Shown in pieces: positions 33,001 through 45,260 of a DNA stretch of 64,000 nucleotides. The stretch comes from Euclidia mi (taxonomy: Eukaryota; Arthropoda; Insecta; Lepidoptera; Erebidae). The stretch spans positions 5,994,830 to 6,058,829 of the forward strand of contig OX123191.2 in assembly GCA_944739405.2 (NCBI GenBank), written 5' to 3'. A program made the position numbers and the translations under genes. How positions within the stretch are numbered: the first letter of the stretch is position 1; each line of letters begins with the position of its first letter. A model generated the notes under the pieces. The model was not told the DNA's origin. It did not search any database and was given only the letters and a program-made list of their open reading frames with translations.

Positions 33001-34140
33001 ATAATCGTGTTTACATTTATAGATATTCAAACAGATGCATTCATGAGATGCATAAGCTATGGAATATCGTTTCCTATTGGGTTACAGTGGACAGACACCA
33101 GTTTGTCTGTGGTAAAGCTAATATTCAGTCATATCTGGATATACTAGAAAGTGGATTTCGCTTTGAAAATTACTTTGCGATGTCTGAACTAGACTGTAAT
33201 GGCCACAAAGATCAATGTTATTAGGACTGTTGATTAACGATACATACGATCTTTCTTGGACTTATAATATTTAGAAAACATAATCAACCGCAACTTATAA
33301 TTGAAAAAAAAAATACCGTGCTCTTCTAGCAGCATCATACATTCCAAGCGACTACGCCGTAATGGCGTTTTTAACATTAACCTACAGCTTAAAGTATTTT
33401 ATAGACAATCATAAAAACATTAAGAGGCGTCTCGTTGCAAACGAGTATCAGTGTTAAGAGAAAATTTTTAAATATGTACAAAGATACCTATTTCATGCTA
33501 TAAAGTGTTGTGAAGCGTCTTCGGGGAGGGCATGGATGTTGTATAATTGGATGTGGTGCTTATATTTTAGGCCCTAATCTGCATATAATCCTTCTTTTAG
33601 CCTCTTTTTGAAGTGCTGCTGGACTTCTAATTGGGTTTACAGTAGCACTGTGGTCAATAGGCGGATTTGGCCTAAGATACCATACCATACATGCTAGTAT
33701 AGGGTTTGATGTCAAGGTTTCCATCTTTTCATTAAAGTACTGCTTGCTTCATATATTTTTCATAGTCGTTCTCCTACGACACCCACGAAATGGAATGGGG
33801 TGTTGACATTTTTCTATTCCTTAACCGTCACCACACAGATATAATATGTAGATCCGTTTCGTAACTATTAATATGTGTACAAGTCGCAAAATTTTCAAGG
33901 CACTCTCGTTTGATGTTTTAATTTTTAAGGAAGAACGTAACTATACACCCCTCGATTACTTACCATATGACTTTAAATACAGTATAAAATAGTTGGCATA
34001 ACCTACTTCAGCTTCCAAGAAGTCGTTTCAGAGAACGCCAAAACTCTCATGAAACGCAATCCGATATTCTGTGTGAGGATGTTGATACTCCGATTATGGT
34101 AGCTCGTATTCTCATAAAGCAACGACAATAGACTTAATTT
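33001..34140. other. Non-coding stretch with repeat fragment
   Basis: About 33640-33840 (CGGATTTGGCCTAAGATACC to ACCGTCACCACACAG) belongs to the same dispersed repeat as 109-242. No gene seen. Confidence 0.5.
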
Positions 34141-34144
34141 TTAT

Positions 34145-34345
34145 TTTTAAAGGCAACTCCCGCATTAGTACTAAATCCTGTGTCGCGGGAGACTTTATAA
34201 ACATAAAACTAACGGACACAATGAACACCCAGACCCGAAACAACAACTTCTGAATTACACAAAGTTTTGCCTCGTGTAGGGATCGAACCCACAACACTCG
34301 GCGGTGAGGCGGCCGCTTAAACCACTACGACAACCGTGCAATCAT
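34145..34345 (-). repeat. tRNA-headed SINE (family S4)
   Basis: On the minus strand: GTCGTAGTGGTTTAAGCGGC (A box region), GTTGTGGGTTCGATCCCTAC (B box), then a body with GTTTCGGGTCTGGGTGTTC and a 3' end in a T/A-rich run. A truncated copy is at 35055-35190. Confidence 0.7.
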
Positions 34346-35050
34346 TTCATATATTTTTTACAGTATTCTCTCTGTGCTGTGTGATAGCTATTATAATATT
34401 ATTTAAACAACACAAGTTGATTACAAAGAAAGAGTTGAAAGTAATTTTCTTATCAATTGTGCTTCCAGTACATCAATTTAAAAACACATCAAAATGGTCA
34501 GTTATTATTCGTGTAAAACACAAAAAGAAAGTAAAGTATTACGGTCGTAACTTTTGTACAGCTAATTACGTCCATGCATACAATATGTTGTTAATGCACC
34601 CAACCAGGAAAGCACCCTTTGTGCTTTTAAACTGTTTTGCTATAAAAATAAACCGTAAAAAGTGCCCATTACTCCGCTATATGACAAAGCAATGCAAATG
34701 TGTGTAAATTCTCTTACAAATTGATAAACGTTACCAAAGAGTTTTTTCCTTTATGAGTCCGCTGACGTAGCAAAACTGTTTCACGTTGAATTTGCATTTG
34801 GTCGCGCGTCTACGAGGCAATTAAAGCGCTATTTTGGGAGAATATTTTTTCCTGTCTTGTATTGTTGTAACTGGCTTATTGGACTATCGTGTGCTAAAAT
34901 TTAAACACCAGTTAGACATTATTCTGCCTTGATCGCTGATCACTGTAAATTATTATCTTCGATTAGATTATCTTTGAGTGAACTGCTCTTTAAATGATGA
35001 AATTGTTCCATATAAGTCGAGCATGCTTTGCAGAACATAATAACATTTTT
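34346..35050. other. Non-coding stretch, nothing recognised
   Basis: A 123-codon frame at 34336-34707 starts inside the SINE head and has no family resemblance. I treat it as chance. Confidence 0.45.
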
Positions 35051-35054
35051 ATTT

Positions 35055-35190
35055 TATTTAAAAAGACAATTCCCGCACTAGGACTTAATCCTGTGTCACT
35101 TACAAACACACAACTAACGGACACAATGAACACCCAGACTCGAAACAACAATTTATGAATCACACAAAGTGTGGTCTCGTGTGGTGTCAA
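35055..35190 (-). repeat. SINE family S4, truncated
   Basis: Body of S4 without the tRNA-like head: the right end stops at CACAAAGTGTGGTCTCGTGT, just before the B box. Confidence 0.6.
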
Positions 35191-35194
35191 GATT

Positions 35195-35375
35195 TTAGTC
35201 CCACGTAATAGGGGGCGAGCCTATTGCCGTACCGGGCACATTACCAGACTCCGTGCTGCTACTGAGAATTTCCTAACGGATTAACCCAATAACACTGTGC
35301 CCGACCCAGGGATCGAACCCGAGACCTCCCAAGATCACGTGCACATTTATGCCGCGAGACCAACGAGGCAGTCAC
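35195..35375 (-). repeat. SINE family S1
   Basis: Head (GGGATCGAACCC, B box on the minus strand) and body (AATAGGGGGCGAGCCTATTG) are present, but the 3' tail is cut where S4 begins. Two SINEs are fused here. Confidence 0.7.
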
Positions 35376-36267
35376 TAAGAAAAGTCAATAACAAACACCT
35401 TACGATTAAATTATAGTTTGTGAATTAACCCGAAACGTACTCGGAATACTCAAAACTACTCATAAACTGAGGAAAAACTTCTTTAAAAAAACATTTTTCT
35501 TCTTTCAGTTGTTTCCTAATTCTTAAGGACTGTATTATGACCTACCTGATTGGCAATACTGGCTTTGAAAAATAAAATAAGTCGGTTTGCTCAAAGTTTT
35601 TACTGCAATGCCACATCTAGATCTTCTTAGTTCTTTATCAGCACATCTTTACATCACATTGATGTAACGTCTGTTGGTGTGCCGTTACTCGCGGATCAAA
35701 TAGCCTATTTTCTTCGGTCTGCGACATCATTAAACAAAATTTTATTCCCGCGATACTAAACCTACGTATTACTTATTAAATGACGTTCGGTGGTGGTGCT
35801 GTTATTATGTTTCCAATTTGAGGTATAATAAGTACATGTTCGTTTTGAATTTTTGAAGAACGAAAACGTGCGCAGCGTTTCCCTGTTAGCTACATATATA
35901 TATTTTTTACTTTCTACTATGTTGCATAGATTTATTCCTTTGAAACAGTATTCATAATTTATTCCATCGTTTCAAACAATGCATTTTTGCGCTGGACTGA
36001 GAACTCTATTTTACAGTAGTTTTAATAGAGTAAAGCTTATATTTTGTTTGCCATATTGATTTTAAATTGTGCAATTTAGAGTTAAGTCATGGCTACTATA
36101 AACCACTTTAATGAATTATTTAATACGAAATGAATTATTTAATACGTTGACTCATCTAGCATTCCTGTCATAACGAAATAATCAAGTTCCAAGGTTGTTT
36201 CCAACTAGTCAAATCAAGCACTTTTAATGAAATGTCAAAAACGACTTTTGCCAAACGTTTTGTATGA
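35376..36267. other. Non-coding stretch, nothing recognised
   Basis: AT-rich, no convincing frame or repeat. Confidence 0.5.
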
Positions 36268-37212
36268 AATATGACCAGAGAGGTTGGACTAGGTTTAGAC
36301 TAGAGAGAACATGCCCTATAAATTTCCTTATACCGAACGTGCAACATGTAATGTCAGTTGGTCTTAGTTGGTTAATCATAACGTCAAATTACGCGTCTCA
36401 TTTAAAGAGGCATAGACTCTTTACATACTCATATCTTTGACTACATTCTCTAAATAGCCGTGCTGTGATCTGTCATCAGTGTAAAATTTGTTGGACGTTT
36501 GTGTTTACATTTTTAATAACTGTTTTGCATTTAAAAAGTAAGTAAGCTTATAATAATTAAAAAGTGTACTCATTAATTAATACACATGTAATACACATGT
36601 ATGTGATATCGGAATGTGGATTCCGCTATTCTCGGAACGGAAATAACAGGATAAACTTTATCTTCTAGCAGTGAGTCGGAATTTTCCAACAAATTTATTT
36701 ACTTTTCTCGTATTAATGCTATAATGAGTGTTAATTTTACACAATATCATTGTATTGCAAATCAAGGGAACAGCTTCAATACGTATGTGTTATGAATTTA
36801 ACTCACAAATTGTTATTTTGTACATTTATTGATTAAATAGCCTTAGTGATGGGATTTGACAGTGAAAGGAGATATCGATGTTTTTAGATGAGGGATAAAT
36901 ACGGAAACTAACTATCTGATATGAGTGTAAGACTGTAGCTGGAAGCGACAGCGGGTAGCCGCGGTTGCTAAGTTGGCAATAAACAAAAACGTCCAGCGGT
37001 CTAATTTTCCATCGCGCGTTTGATAGTAAGCGCAGTTTAATGTAAATAATTTACTTAGATACCTACCTTAAAAGTAGCGTCTATTAACCTAAAGCCAAGT
37101 GTTCCAGTGTTTGCGCGTGTGTGTAGGCTTACATTTTTGCATCTATAAAATAGTAGATGGATTAGGGATGTGACTAGCATTTTTTATTATTAAGAAGGTG
37201 TTTTTATTACAG

Positions 37213-37432
37213 GTTGCCTATTAATGACGTCACAAGAAAACTTTGGATAAATGCCGTTGGACGGCCTAGTTTGATTTAGCAGAAGTACCATCGTATTTGT
37301 TCACGTCATTTTGAGAAAGACTGTTTTTTAAAGACAGAATGCACCTGGCGTCATTTAAAACCGAAAGCTGTGCCTACATTACATTTATGCCCGGACATTG
37401 CACACCCGGTAGAATTATTTATCCAAAGCTAA
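37213..37432 (+). pseudogene. THAP zinc-finger domain exon, broken (arm 2)
   Basis: Begins after GTTTTTATTACAG. It reads DVTRKLWINAVGRPSLI, a TAG, then KYHRICSRHFEKDCFLK and LKPKAVPTLHLCPDIAHP to a stop at 37430-37432. Differences from arm 1 include Ser to Arg before ICSRHF and RRLK to RHLK. The CSRHF metal ligands and the A-V-P-T box remain. Unlike the arm 1 copy, it is on the plus strand. The first THAP exon is not identifiable upstream. Confidence 0.7.
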
Positions 37433-37447
37433 ACAAAAAGTGTGTAA

Positions 37448-37513
37448 TTTTAGTTTGAACATACATATACATACATACATATCGTCACGCCTTTAACCTT
37501 TTAGTTTGAACAT
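37448..37513. mobile_element. Very short retroposed insert with perfect 15-bp target duplication
   Basis: TTTTAGTTTGAACAT occurs at 37448-37462 and 37499-37513. Between them are CATACATACATA repeats and ATCGTCACGCCTTTAACC, a remnant of a SINE or LINE tail. Arm 1 has a single copy of the target at about 16973-16990. Confidence 0.8.
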
Positions 37514-37624
37514 ATTAATAAAATATAATAATTACAACGATTTTAATTAATCTACCTACTTCTATATTATTTATCATGTTAGTGCTATCCTGACTGATCA
37601 AAGACGTCTTGCCTTGTAGTCCGC

Positions 37625-37870
37625 TACATAATATTCTACCATAAAATATAATATTCTTTCACATTCACACAACATTATCTGGTCTCAAACTAAGCATATC
37701 TTGTACTACGGGTACTAGACAATCGACAAACATGCATATATACTTTTCTGTAAATTTATTAAATATTATACATAGCACCATCCAGACCAAGACAAACATC
37801 CATATTCATGCACACAAATGTTTGACTTGAGCGGGAATCAAACCCGCAAGCTTCGGCGTGGCAGTCGGAT
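37625..37870 (-). repeat. SINE family S3
   Basis: Same SINE at the same place as in arm 1 (16625-16865), in the expected opposite orientation. It therefore inserted before the two arms separated. Confidence 0.7.
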
Positions 37871-38460
37871 TACCTACAACTCTAAAAATATCGAGCAGTG
37901 TCCAACGTTAGCGATAGCAAGCAACGTGATATGATGCGACGCAAACAAATTGCCAAAGCCTGCCGTGCCGCATTAGCCAATCTGGTATAATTCGTACAAT
38001 ACATAATCTAAGTGACAGTTTCTTAGCATCGCATTGCAACGCATCTCTCATTAGTTTATGAATACTTTTTGTCAATAGATTTTATGGCTAAAACGAACAA
38101 TGAAACACGTGATTTTTTAGCACTGTCTGTCTTTGCAAAGCACTGTCCGGCGTCAACAGCAAAAACTACAATTTCAATATTTTAGTTGTTTACTTCTACG
38201 GCTTAAATATATCGACACATACTAAAGTTAGACATGTGACCAAAAATATTTATCGATAAATCATCACTGTTACGAACAACACTCGGTTTCCTAACTCTAT
38301 GTTTTGTCTACTGTTTGCCTACCACGCGGCTGCTATAAGAGCGTGCTGCTAAACCTATCGACAGCTCTTTCTATCATACTGCATGTGCCATTAGAAAGAA
38401 GATATCAATCATAGCAACCGCTGTTGTTATTTAGTGTTACTTCTATGCCTTAGGTTATAT

Positions 38461-39090
38461 TTATTTGAATATGACTAAGTGACGTCATAGTATTTTGCTG
38501 TCAAGTAGAATACTTATTATCAATAAATTGACGGTAAACGGTTAAATAAAGTTTTATCATTAATGACTATCATCAATTTTCAGCTAAAGCTTATTGTCTC
38601 ACGAAAAGGAGAAAAAGAAGACCGTGCTGCAAGGGTCTTCTTTTTTCTCTGCAAGAAAATCACAGCACACGAACCTCACCCACTGTGTTATTGTCAAAGA
38701 AAACGCAATACGATCTCATATAGTAATGAAAAGTACAGTCATAAACAAACTCATTACTCGCTTTACAACGTATACTTGAAATGGAATTTACAGCATAATT
38801 GACTTTAATTCAAATAAAAATTGTATGTTATTTTGAAGGCACTATCTCATGGCACGACCTCCTTTTTAGCCAGCTATAAATAGAGAGGTTATAAGTTTGC
38901 TATAGCTTTTATAACATGTAAAAATACGAAAAAATCATCAACAGAAATAATATTAGTCATCGCTTATTGATGCAGCAAAAGCAACTAGGCGCTGTTTGCA
39001 TTTGCCTTGAAATGTTCATATAAGTTATAAAGGGGCCCAATCCTAATAGTAAATACCGTACAAATAGTATAGTACTTGTCCGTGCAGTCA
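38461..39090. other. Non-coding stretch
   Basis: No recognised content. Overlapping short frames at 38563-38802 lack family resemblance. Confidence 0.5.
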
Positions 39091-39091
39091 A

Positions 39092-39275
39092 TTAGACTAG
39101 AAAAGCTGCTGTCATATCTGGTTGGACTATAGTGCGAACCCCTGGCGAAAATGTGAAGGTCTCGGATGCAACCAGGTTAACGTTAGGAGGAAGGTGATGA
39201 TTGTCTTTAACACTGTTTGGAGATATTTTTACATCTTCTAAAGGACTCAAGAGTTTAAGCAGAGGGAGTATGTAT
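39092..39275 (-). other. Possible terminal coding exon (unrecognised)
   Basis: On the minus strand an acceptor-like TTTATTTATGTGTATAG precedes an open frame that reads PLLKLLSPLEDVKISPNSVK, then LPPNVNLVASETFTFSPGV and RTIVQPDMTAAFLV to a stop. The residue pattern looks like a real protein, and the frame stays open for about 60 codons. I do not recognise the family. No neighbouring exon was found, so a chance frame or an old gene fragment is equally possible. Confidence 0.3.
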
Positions 39276-39379
39276 CTATACACATAAATAAATTTGAAGT
39301 GTCTGTTTTTAATAACAAAATAACCGCTTCTTACTAATTGCATATGGATGTATACACGGTACATATACCGAAATGTCAA

Positions 39380-39571
39380 TTTTTCAATTTTTGTCTGTCG
39401 GTCTGTCTGTTTGTTTATTCCCGCGCATCTCTAGAACGGCTGGACCGATTTTGACGGGTTTTTCACAGGCGGATAGCTGATATACCAAGGAGTAATTTAT
39501 GCTATAAATTAACAGGGCACGCAAAGTAGTTCCCCCAGGACGCGGGTGAAGCCGCGGGAAACAGCTAGTGT
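39380..39571 (+). mobile_element. Helitron-like / dispersed repeat 3' end
   Basis: GTCTGTCGGTCTGTCTGTTT, CGCGCATCTCTAGAACGGCT and GATAGCTGATATACC lead to GCCGCGGGAAACAGCTAG followed by T. The CTAG end with a GC-rich stem before it fits a Helitron-type terminus. No coding content. Confidence 0.5.
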
Positions 39572-40560
39572 ATTTATAAATGACAAGATGAAGTCAATTC
39601 ACTTTAATCTAAATGAAGGGTGGAACATAACCTCGTTTGATGCTATATTTCAGTGGCAGTACTGCAACGTATATTAATATACCGCCTGCTTTAGACGGTT
39701 GTAACCTGTTTATGTGTCGCCAAACAGAGTGATAAAAATGTCTGCGAATGTTTTAAAATAAAAGATTTTAGAACTGATATAATCGTTAAAATGTTTATTG
39801 TGCCGTGGCTGTTTTATAGTACTGTAATATCTTACAAGCTAGTTACATTTTTTGTCTATTTAGTACTTAATATTTACATATGTTTTAGATTCTTCACTTG
39901 AAGTGTGTCATAAAGTAAGATAAAGGATAAATCTGTTTATAACCAAGTAATTTATTTGTTTATAGCATTACTTTTTTATTCAACGGTTGGTTTTATGGAA
40001 TGTATACTTTCAGGTACATTTGACGTCTGATTATCGAAACTTACATAATAATTTGTGTCTTATTGTCCCTTTCTAAGCATGAACAAAATTGGTTTTGTGA
40101 TAAAAGCGCCTTAGAATATTCTTCGACCATTACACATTTCCAAGCAATTTACTCATTATAACTAAATTGTCATATGCATAAAAGTTTTGTAGAATGATGA
40201 GACAATACAAATATAGCCTTGGATATTAGCTTAAGTGTCTAAAGTCATTATCATTAACGCGCCCTTCTATTGCCTTGTGCATTAGCGAACCCAATGCATA
40301 TTTTGATGACCGTAAATGGTGACTCTAATATCTGTACTTACGGACATAAATTGGACTCTGTCTTGGGGTCCTTAGGGAGAATTGCTCAACTTTTGGGCGT
40401 ATTTCAAAGACGTCGCGCTATAATTTTAATGTGAGAGCTTTAAACGCAAGAAATGAATGTAAAAATGATATCACATTAATAAAAAGCAAGATAAAATGTT
40501 TGGCAATATCTTATTGAACTATTTTTGATGCTATCTAATGGAAAATACCTCGATGATCAC
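39572..40560. other. Non-coding stretch, nothing recognised
   Basis: AT-rich, no convincing frame or repeat. Confidence 0.5.
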
Positions 40561-40564
40561 AAAA

Positions 40565-40972
40565 TTATGTCTTTATCATCATGTCAGCCGAAAGACGTCC
40601 ACTGCTGGACATAGGCCTCCCCAAAGGCTCTTCGCATAGACCGATCCTGAACCACCCGCATCCATCCGCTGTCCGCGATCCCAACAAGATCGTCAGTCCA
40701 CCTTGCGGGAGGCCTACCTCTGCTATGAGGTCCTGTGCGTGCTCGCTCTCCAGAACCTTTCTGCTCCAACGGCCATCGGTTCTTCTGGCCATGACCCCTG
40801 CCCGCTGCCACTTCAGCCTGACTATTCGGAGAGCTATGTTGGTGACTTTGGTTTGCCTGCGGATCTCCTCCTTTCTGATTCGATCTCGCAGGGAACCGCC
40901 GAACATATCATTATAATCATCAATCCTATATTTAAATTGTCCCATTGCTGGATACGGGCCTCTTCTCACTAA
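40565..40972 (-). pseudogene. RTE-like LINE C-terminal fragment
   Basis: In two frames it reads LRDRIRKEEIRRQTKVTNIA, LKWQRAGVMARRTDGRWSRK and then (shifted) RWTDDLVGIADSGWMRVVQD, AFGEAYVQQWTSF. This is the C-terminus of an RTE-like RT, related to but distinct from the element at 19100. It ends in an ATGATGATAA run on the minus strand. Confidence 0.7.
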
Positions 40973-41665
40973 TGGAAGTCCACGCTGGCCAAGTGCGCGT
41001 TGGCAGACTTCACATGTCTTTCGAGAACATTATGGAGAACTCTCATACATCACGATGTTTCCTCACGATGTTTTCCTTCTCCGATTAGCAAGCGATAATT
41101 GTCAAAGTCAAAATCATTTATTCATATAGGTCACAAGGTGACGCTTATGAACGTTAATTTTAAAATGAAATTACTGAATGCTTCTACATTTACATTTACA
41201 GCCTTGTTCCTAAAGCAATAGGTAGAACCACGAGAAAGAACGGGCCAATATTATGGTACATATTTTTATTTTTGTAAGGAGCTGCAACTGTTTCCCATTC
41301 TACTTAATTACTTGTAAATAGTAATTAGTTACAGATATAATACTTAAGCAATTTATGCAGTTACTAAATTAAGTGCTTTAGTTAGCCTTCCAATGTGAAT
41401 ATTGTCTTAAAATGTAGGCAACTCGTGACCATGGTCAGAACTATGGTGGAAATGTATGTTACAGAAGTGACGGTATATGAATACACAAAATTACAAAAAC
41501 GTTAGTTTACAGCCCATGATCACGAGTAATCTTCATCTTACTGAACAGTAACAATTTATTACGTAACATAACTTCGAAAAGTTATTGGTGCGCGCTGTGC
41601 ATTTGGACCTCAGACCATCTGCATGGCAGTCTGTCGACCTCTACACTAGGCTATCGCTGACTTAT
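40935..41665 (-). repeat. SINE family S2, split by a LINE insertion
   Basis: The left part 40935-41098 (CCATTGCTGGATACGGGCCT to AGCAAGCGATAATT) and right part 41555-41665 (ACGTAACATAACTTCGAAAA to the tRNA-like head) are continuous in other S2 copies. The 41098-41550 LINE end sits between them. Confidence 0.65.
41098..41550 (-). mobile_element. LINE 3' end inserted in a SINE
   Basis: Matches 3757-4220: GGTGACGCTTATGAACGT, GCAATAGGTAGAACCACGAG and following sequence. The GTCAAAGTCAAAATC run at the left edge is its 3' tail. Confidence 0.6.
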
Positions 41666-42134
41666 ATTGCTAAAATGATGTACCTACTGCAAATTACTAC
41701 ATAGCGTGGTTTTGTCTTTCTACCGACACTCAAAATACATCGTTGGAGAAATGTTTGTAAAATAAAACTATTTGGTACAGGACCTTTTAGACTGTGTACA
41801 TATTATACTTCCTTTTATTCTTATTTTCTTTATCTTTCTTTCTTATTTCCATCTATATAATTGTATATCTTGCTAGCTATTAATTATTAATAATACCTCG
41901 TAATGTTCTTGTTACTTCCCGGATCAATTCTTATTCCTATTGTTATATAAATTATTTTTTATGCCCACGTAATAATGACTGTGTATCTGATGAACAACGT
42001 CATTTTCTACTCTTGGCACTACTGGCAGGTGGTGCATTATTGGTAGTTTTGAATCAATATTCAGTTTTTTAGTAGTAGTTTATATAATATTCTTTTATTT
42101 ATTTATTTATCTTTTCATCATATATTTTTTTTAT

Positions 42135-42174
<40 letters not shown>

Positions 42175-42214
42175 CTTTAGATAATTTTTATTATATTTAA
42201 GCATAATATTTGCA
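41666..42214. other. Non-coding stretch with TA repeat
   Basis: Contains a dinucleotide TA run at about 42137-42172. The LINE fragment begins shortly after. Otherwise nothing recognised. Confidence 0.6.
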
Positions 42215-45200
42215 GCCATTGATACTAATAGCAACAGTGATGATGAAAGTTTCTACTCGTTATGTAGTATAGATGACAGCTTTACCAGTATACCGTCACT
42301 TGTCGACAGTCTTAATTCTCAATTTTCTGATGTACCTAAAAATTTCAATGCCGTTCATATCAATGCCCAAAGCATTCCGGCACATTTTCCTGATATGCTG
42401 GCCAATCTAGACTGTAAGAACCTTCATGCTATCCTTGTTTCGGAGTCATGGCTTAAGCCCTGTCTGCCTTCTTCATTATACTCCCTGCCTGGTTTTCAAC
42501 TTATCAGAAATGATCGGGCGGTCGGGGGCGGTGGGGGTGTTGCCATATATCTTCGCTCACATATCCCATATACAGTTGTAAGTATGTCTGCACAACTACC
42601 GCCACCAAATGCCGGCGAACATTTATTTCTGGAAGTTGCACTAAACCACACTAAAGTCCTCTCGGCGTTTTCTACTGTCCTTCACTACGTATTGATTATT
42701 TTTCGACCTTTGAAACCGTACTGGTTAATCTTGTGCCTTCTTACAGTCACGTTATCATAATGGGTGACTTTAATACTTGTCTGCTAAAAAATGATTCTCG
42801 TTCTTCTTCTCTTCTTTCTACTTCTATAGCCTGTAACTTGTCTATACTACCCTTAAGCGCAACTCATCACTTTCCAAACTCTACACCTTCCCTTCTTGAT
42901 ATAATCATGGTTTCCTCTAAGGAACATGTCACCATGCACGGGCAATACCCAGCAGACATGTTCTCTTACCACGACTTGATCTATGTCTCCTACAAAATCC
43001 GTCCACCTAAAATTAAGCGTAACGTCCAAATGCAGCGTAATTTTGGTGGCATGAACACCGATGCTCTTTGTAAAGATGTCAGTGATATTGACTGGACTTC
43101 ACTTTTCAATGTCAAATCTGTTGATGAAAAGGTCAGCATCTTTACATGTAATATCACAAATCTATATGATAAGCATGCACCAAATCGACCTGTAAAAATA
43201 AAACATCCTCCCTCACCGTGGCTCACTGAAAGCATCAAACAGCTTATACACAAAAAAGCTGCAGCAAAATTTAAATTCAAAATTAAGCCTGATGATCACA
43301 ATCTTCAAAAATATGTTGCGATCAGGAATCACTGCAGTAGGGTGTGTAGGGACGCACAACGCCAATACATCCATAATTTTGTGAAGAACGGAGATCCAGC
43401 GAAGGTCTGGAAATTTCTTAAAACCCTGGGGGTCGGCAAACCACGTCAACACGTTAATCCCAATGACTTCAATTTTGATATGCTTAATCAACATTTCTCT
43501 GCCTTGTCAAATATTGATAGGACTACTAAAGAAAGCACTATAAATTATCTTTCATCCCTGCCAACCCCTAGTTATTCATCATTTGTCTTTAATCATTTCA
43601 CTGATAGTGATGTTAAGAAGAACATAATGTCAATCACTTCCAACGCAGTTGGTAGCGACTGTGTCAGCCGTAATATGCTCCTTCCAATCCTCGACTTAAT
43701 CCTGCCCATAATTACTCACATTATTAATTACTCCCTGTCCAGTGATCAATTCCCATCAATGTGGAAGGATGCTCTGATAACTCCCATCCCGAAAACTCTT
43801 CATCCTTCATCCTTCTCTGACTATCGACCTATTTCTATCTGACCATTCCTCTCCAAAGTCCTCGAACGTCTCGTCCACAGTCAAGTCAACTCATTCCTAA
43901 CTAAAAATAATCTCCTTAATCCATTTCAATCCGGTTTCCGTTCAGGTCATAGCACCGCTACAACCCTTGTCAATATTACGGATGACATAAGGGCTGGTAT
44001 GGAAGGCGGACAGCTCACAATCCTTGCTCTGCTAGATTTTAGCAACGCCTTCAACATTCTACTTAGCCGTCTTAGCTCTCTTAACATATCTCCTACGGTG
44101 ATTGATTGGTTTCGGAGTTACCTGTGTGGCCGCCGACAACGTTTACGCATTGAAAATTCACTTTCGTCTTGGTGTAACACTACTGTTGGCGTGCCCCAGA
44201 GTGGCGTGTTGTCTCCTTTACTCTTTGCAATTTTTATAAATTCTATATCAAATAATCTTCGCTCTTCCTATAACCTTTATGCAGATGATCTCCAAATCTA
44301 CACGCAGTCGCCATTCGCACGGTTATCACATTCTGTAGATACCATCAACAGTGATCTTGCTTAGATTAGCAGCTGGAGTAAATCCTATGGACTTAAAGTG
44401 AATCCCACGAAAACTCAGGTTATCGTTGTTGGTAGTTCGAGAATGATAACGAAGATCGACTGGTCACAAACTCCTCACATTATTTTCAATGGCACTGTTA
44501 TTCCCATTCAGGATAAAGTGAAGAACCTTGGCTTAACTATCGATTCTACTTTTTCTTGGCGCGCGCAGGTCCAAGAAGTAAGTCGTAAGGTGTTTGCTTC
44601 GGCAGGTTCGTTAAGAAGACTAAGGAATTTCCTTCCTACTGCCACCAAAATTGCGCTTGCAAACTCACTTCTATTACCCATTATTGATTACGCAGATGTC
44701 AGCTATCCAGATCTTGCCGAAAACCAGCTTGAAAAACTTGAGCGACTTCAAAATCTCTGTATACGATTCATATTTGGATTACGCAAATACGATCATGTCT
44801 CACAATTTCGAACACAACTCAAGTGCTTACCCATACGATATCGCCGGAATGCTCACATTCTATCTCTGCTGTACAATATACTGTTTAACCCTTCAACTCC
44901 TTCCTATCTTAAAGGACTATTCGAATTCCTTCATGATACGCATAACCGTTATTTAAGGTCATCAGAAAATTTGACTGAAGATGCCAGCACATTCAACTGG
45001 ATTTTATGATAAATCGTTTTGTGTCACTGCTGTTCGGCTATGGAATGCATTACCTTTTCATATAAGGCAGGCTCAGACGGTAACGAGGTTCAAATCTCTT
45101 GTCAAGGATCACTACCTATCATTATAACACTCCTTATATATAATTATATGTATTTATTATATATTATTTATGTATGTGTATGTATAGTTATTTATGTATG

Positions 45201-45260
45201 AGTAGGTATATTATTGTAGTATTTATTATATATCAATGTATATAATTAAAGTATAATCAT
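42215..45260 (+). mobile_element. CR1/Jockey-group LINE, ORF2 with few breaks
   Basis: Probably 5'-truncated: no ORF1 seen. A coding frame from about 42217 runs into ORF2, and a T/A-rich 3' end with TTTATTATATATTATT repeats closes it. Confidence 0.75.
42217..45009 (+). pseudogene. LINE ORF2: endonuclease and reverse transcriptase (three breaks)
   Basis: Endonuclease motifs: FNAVHINAQSIPAHFPDML, LHAILVSESWLKPCLPSSLY, GGGGGVAIYLRSHIP, HVIIMGDFNTCLL and NSTPSLLDIIMV. One frameshift falls near 42680-42740. The RT continues in a single frame interrupted by TGA at 43840-43842, after FSDYRPISI, and TAG at 44362-44364. RT motifs: FQSGFRSGHSTATTL, LALLDFSNAFN (motif A, first Asp kept), GVPQSGVLSPLLFAIF (the usual QG is QSG) and YNLYADDLQIYTQ (motif C). 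The C-terminal block LANSLLLPIIDYADVSYPDL ends near 45009. Apart from the three breaks it is complete, so it was inserted not very long ago. Confidence 0.85.

Larger units (their letters stand above)
36268..38460 (+). repeat. THAP-containing repeat, arm 2 of the inverted pair
   Basis: Inverted counterpart of 15574-18105, about 18 kb away. It begins ACCAGAGAGGTTGGACTAGG and ends GCCTTAGGTTATATTT. It lacks the two insertions and the extra hairpin of arm 1, but has its own small insertion at 37463-37498. Confidence 0.75.

Noticed and set aside
34336..34707. 123-codon frame as a possible gene
   Set aside because: It begins inside a SINE head and the composition follows AT-rich background. No family resemblance.
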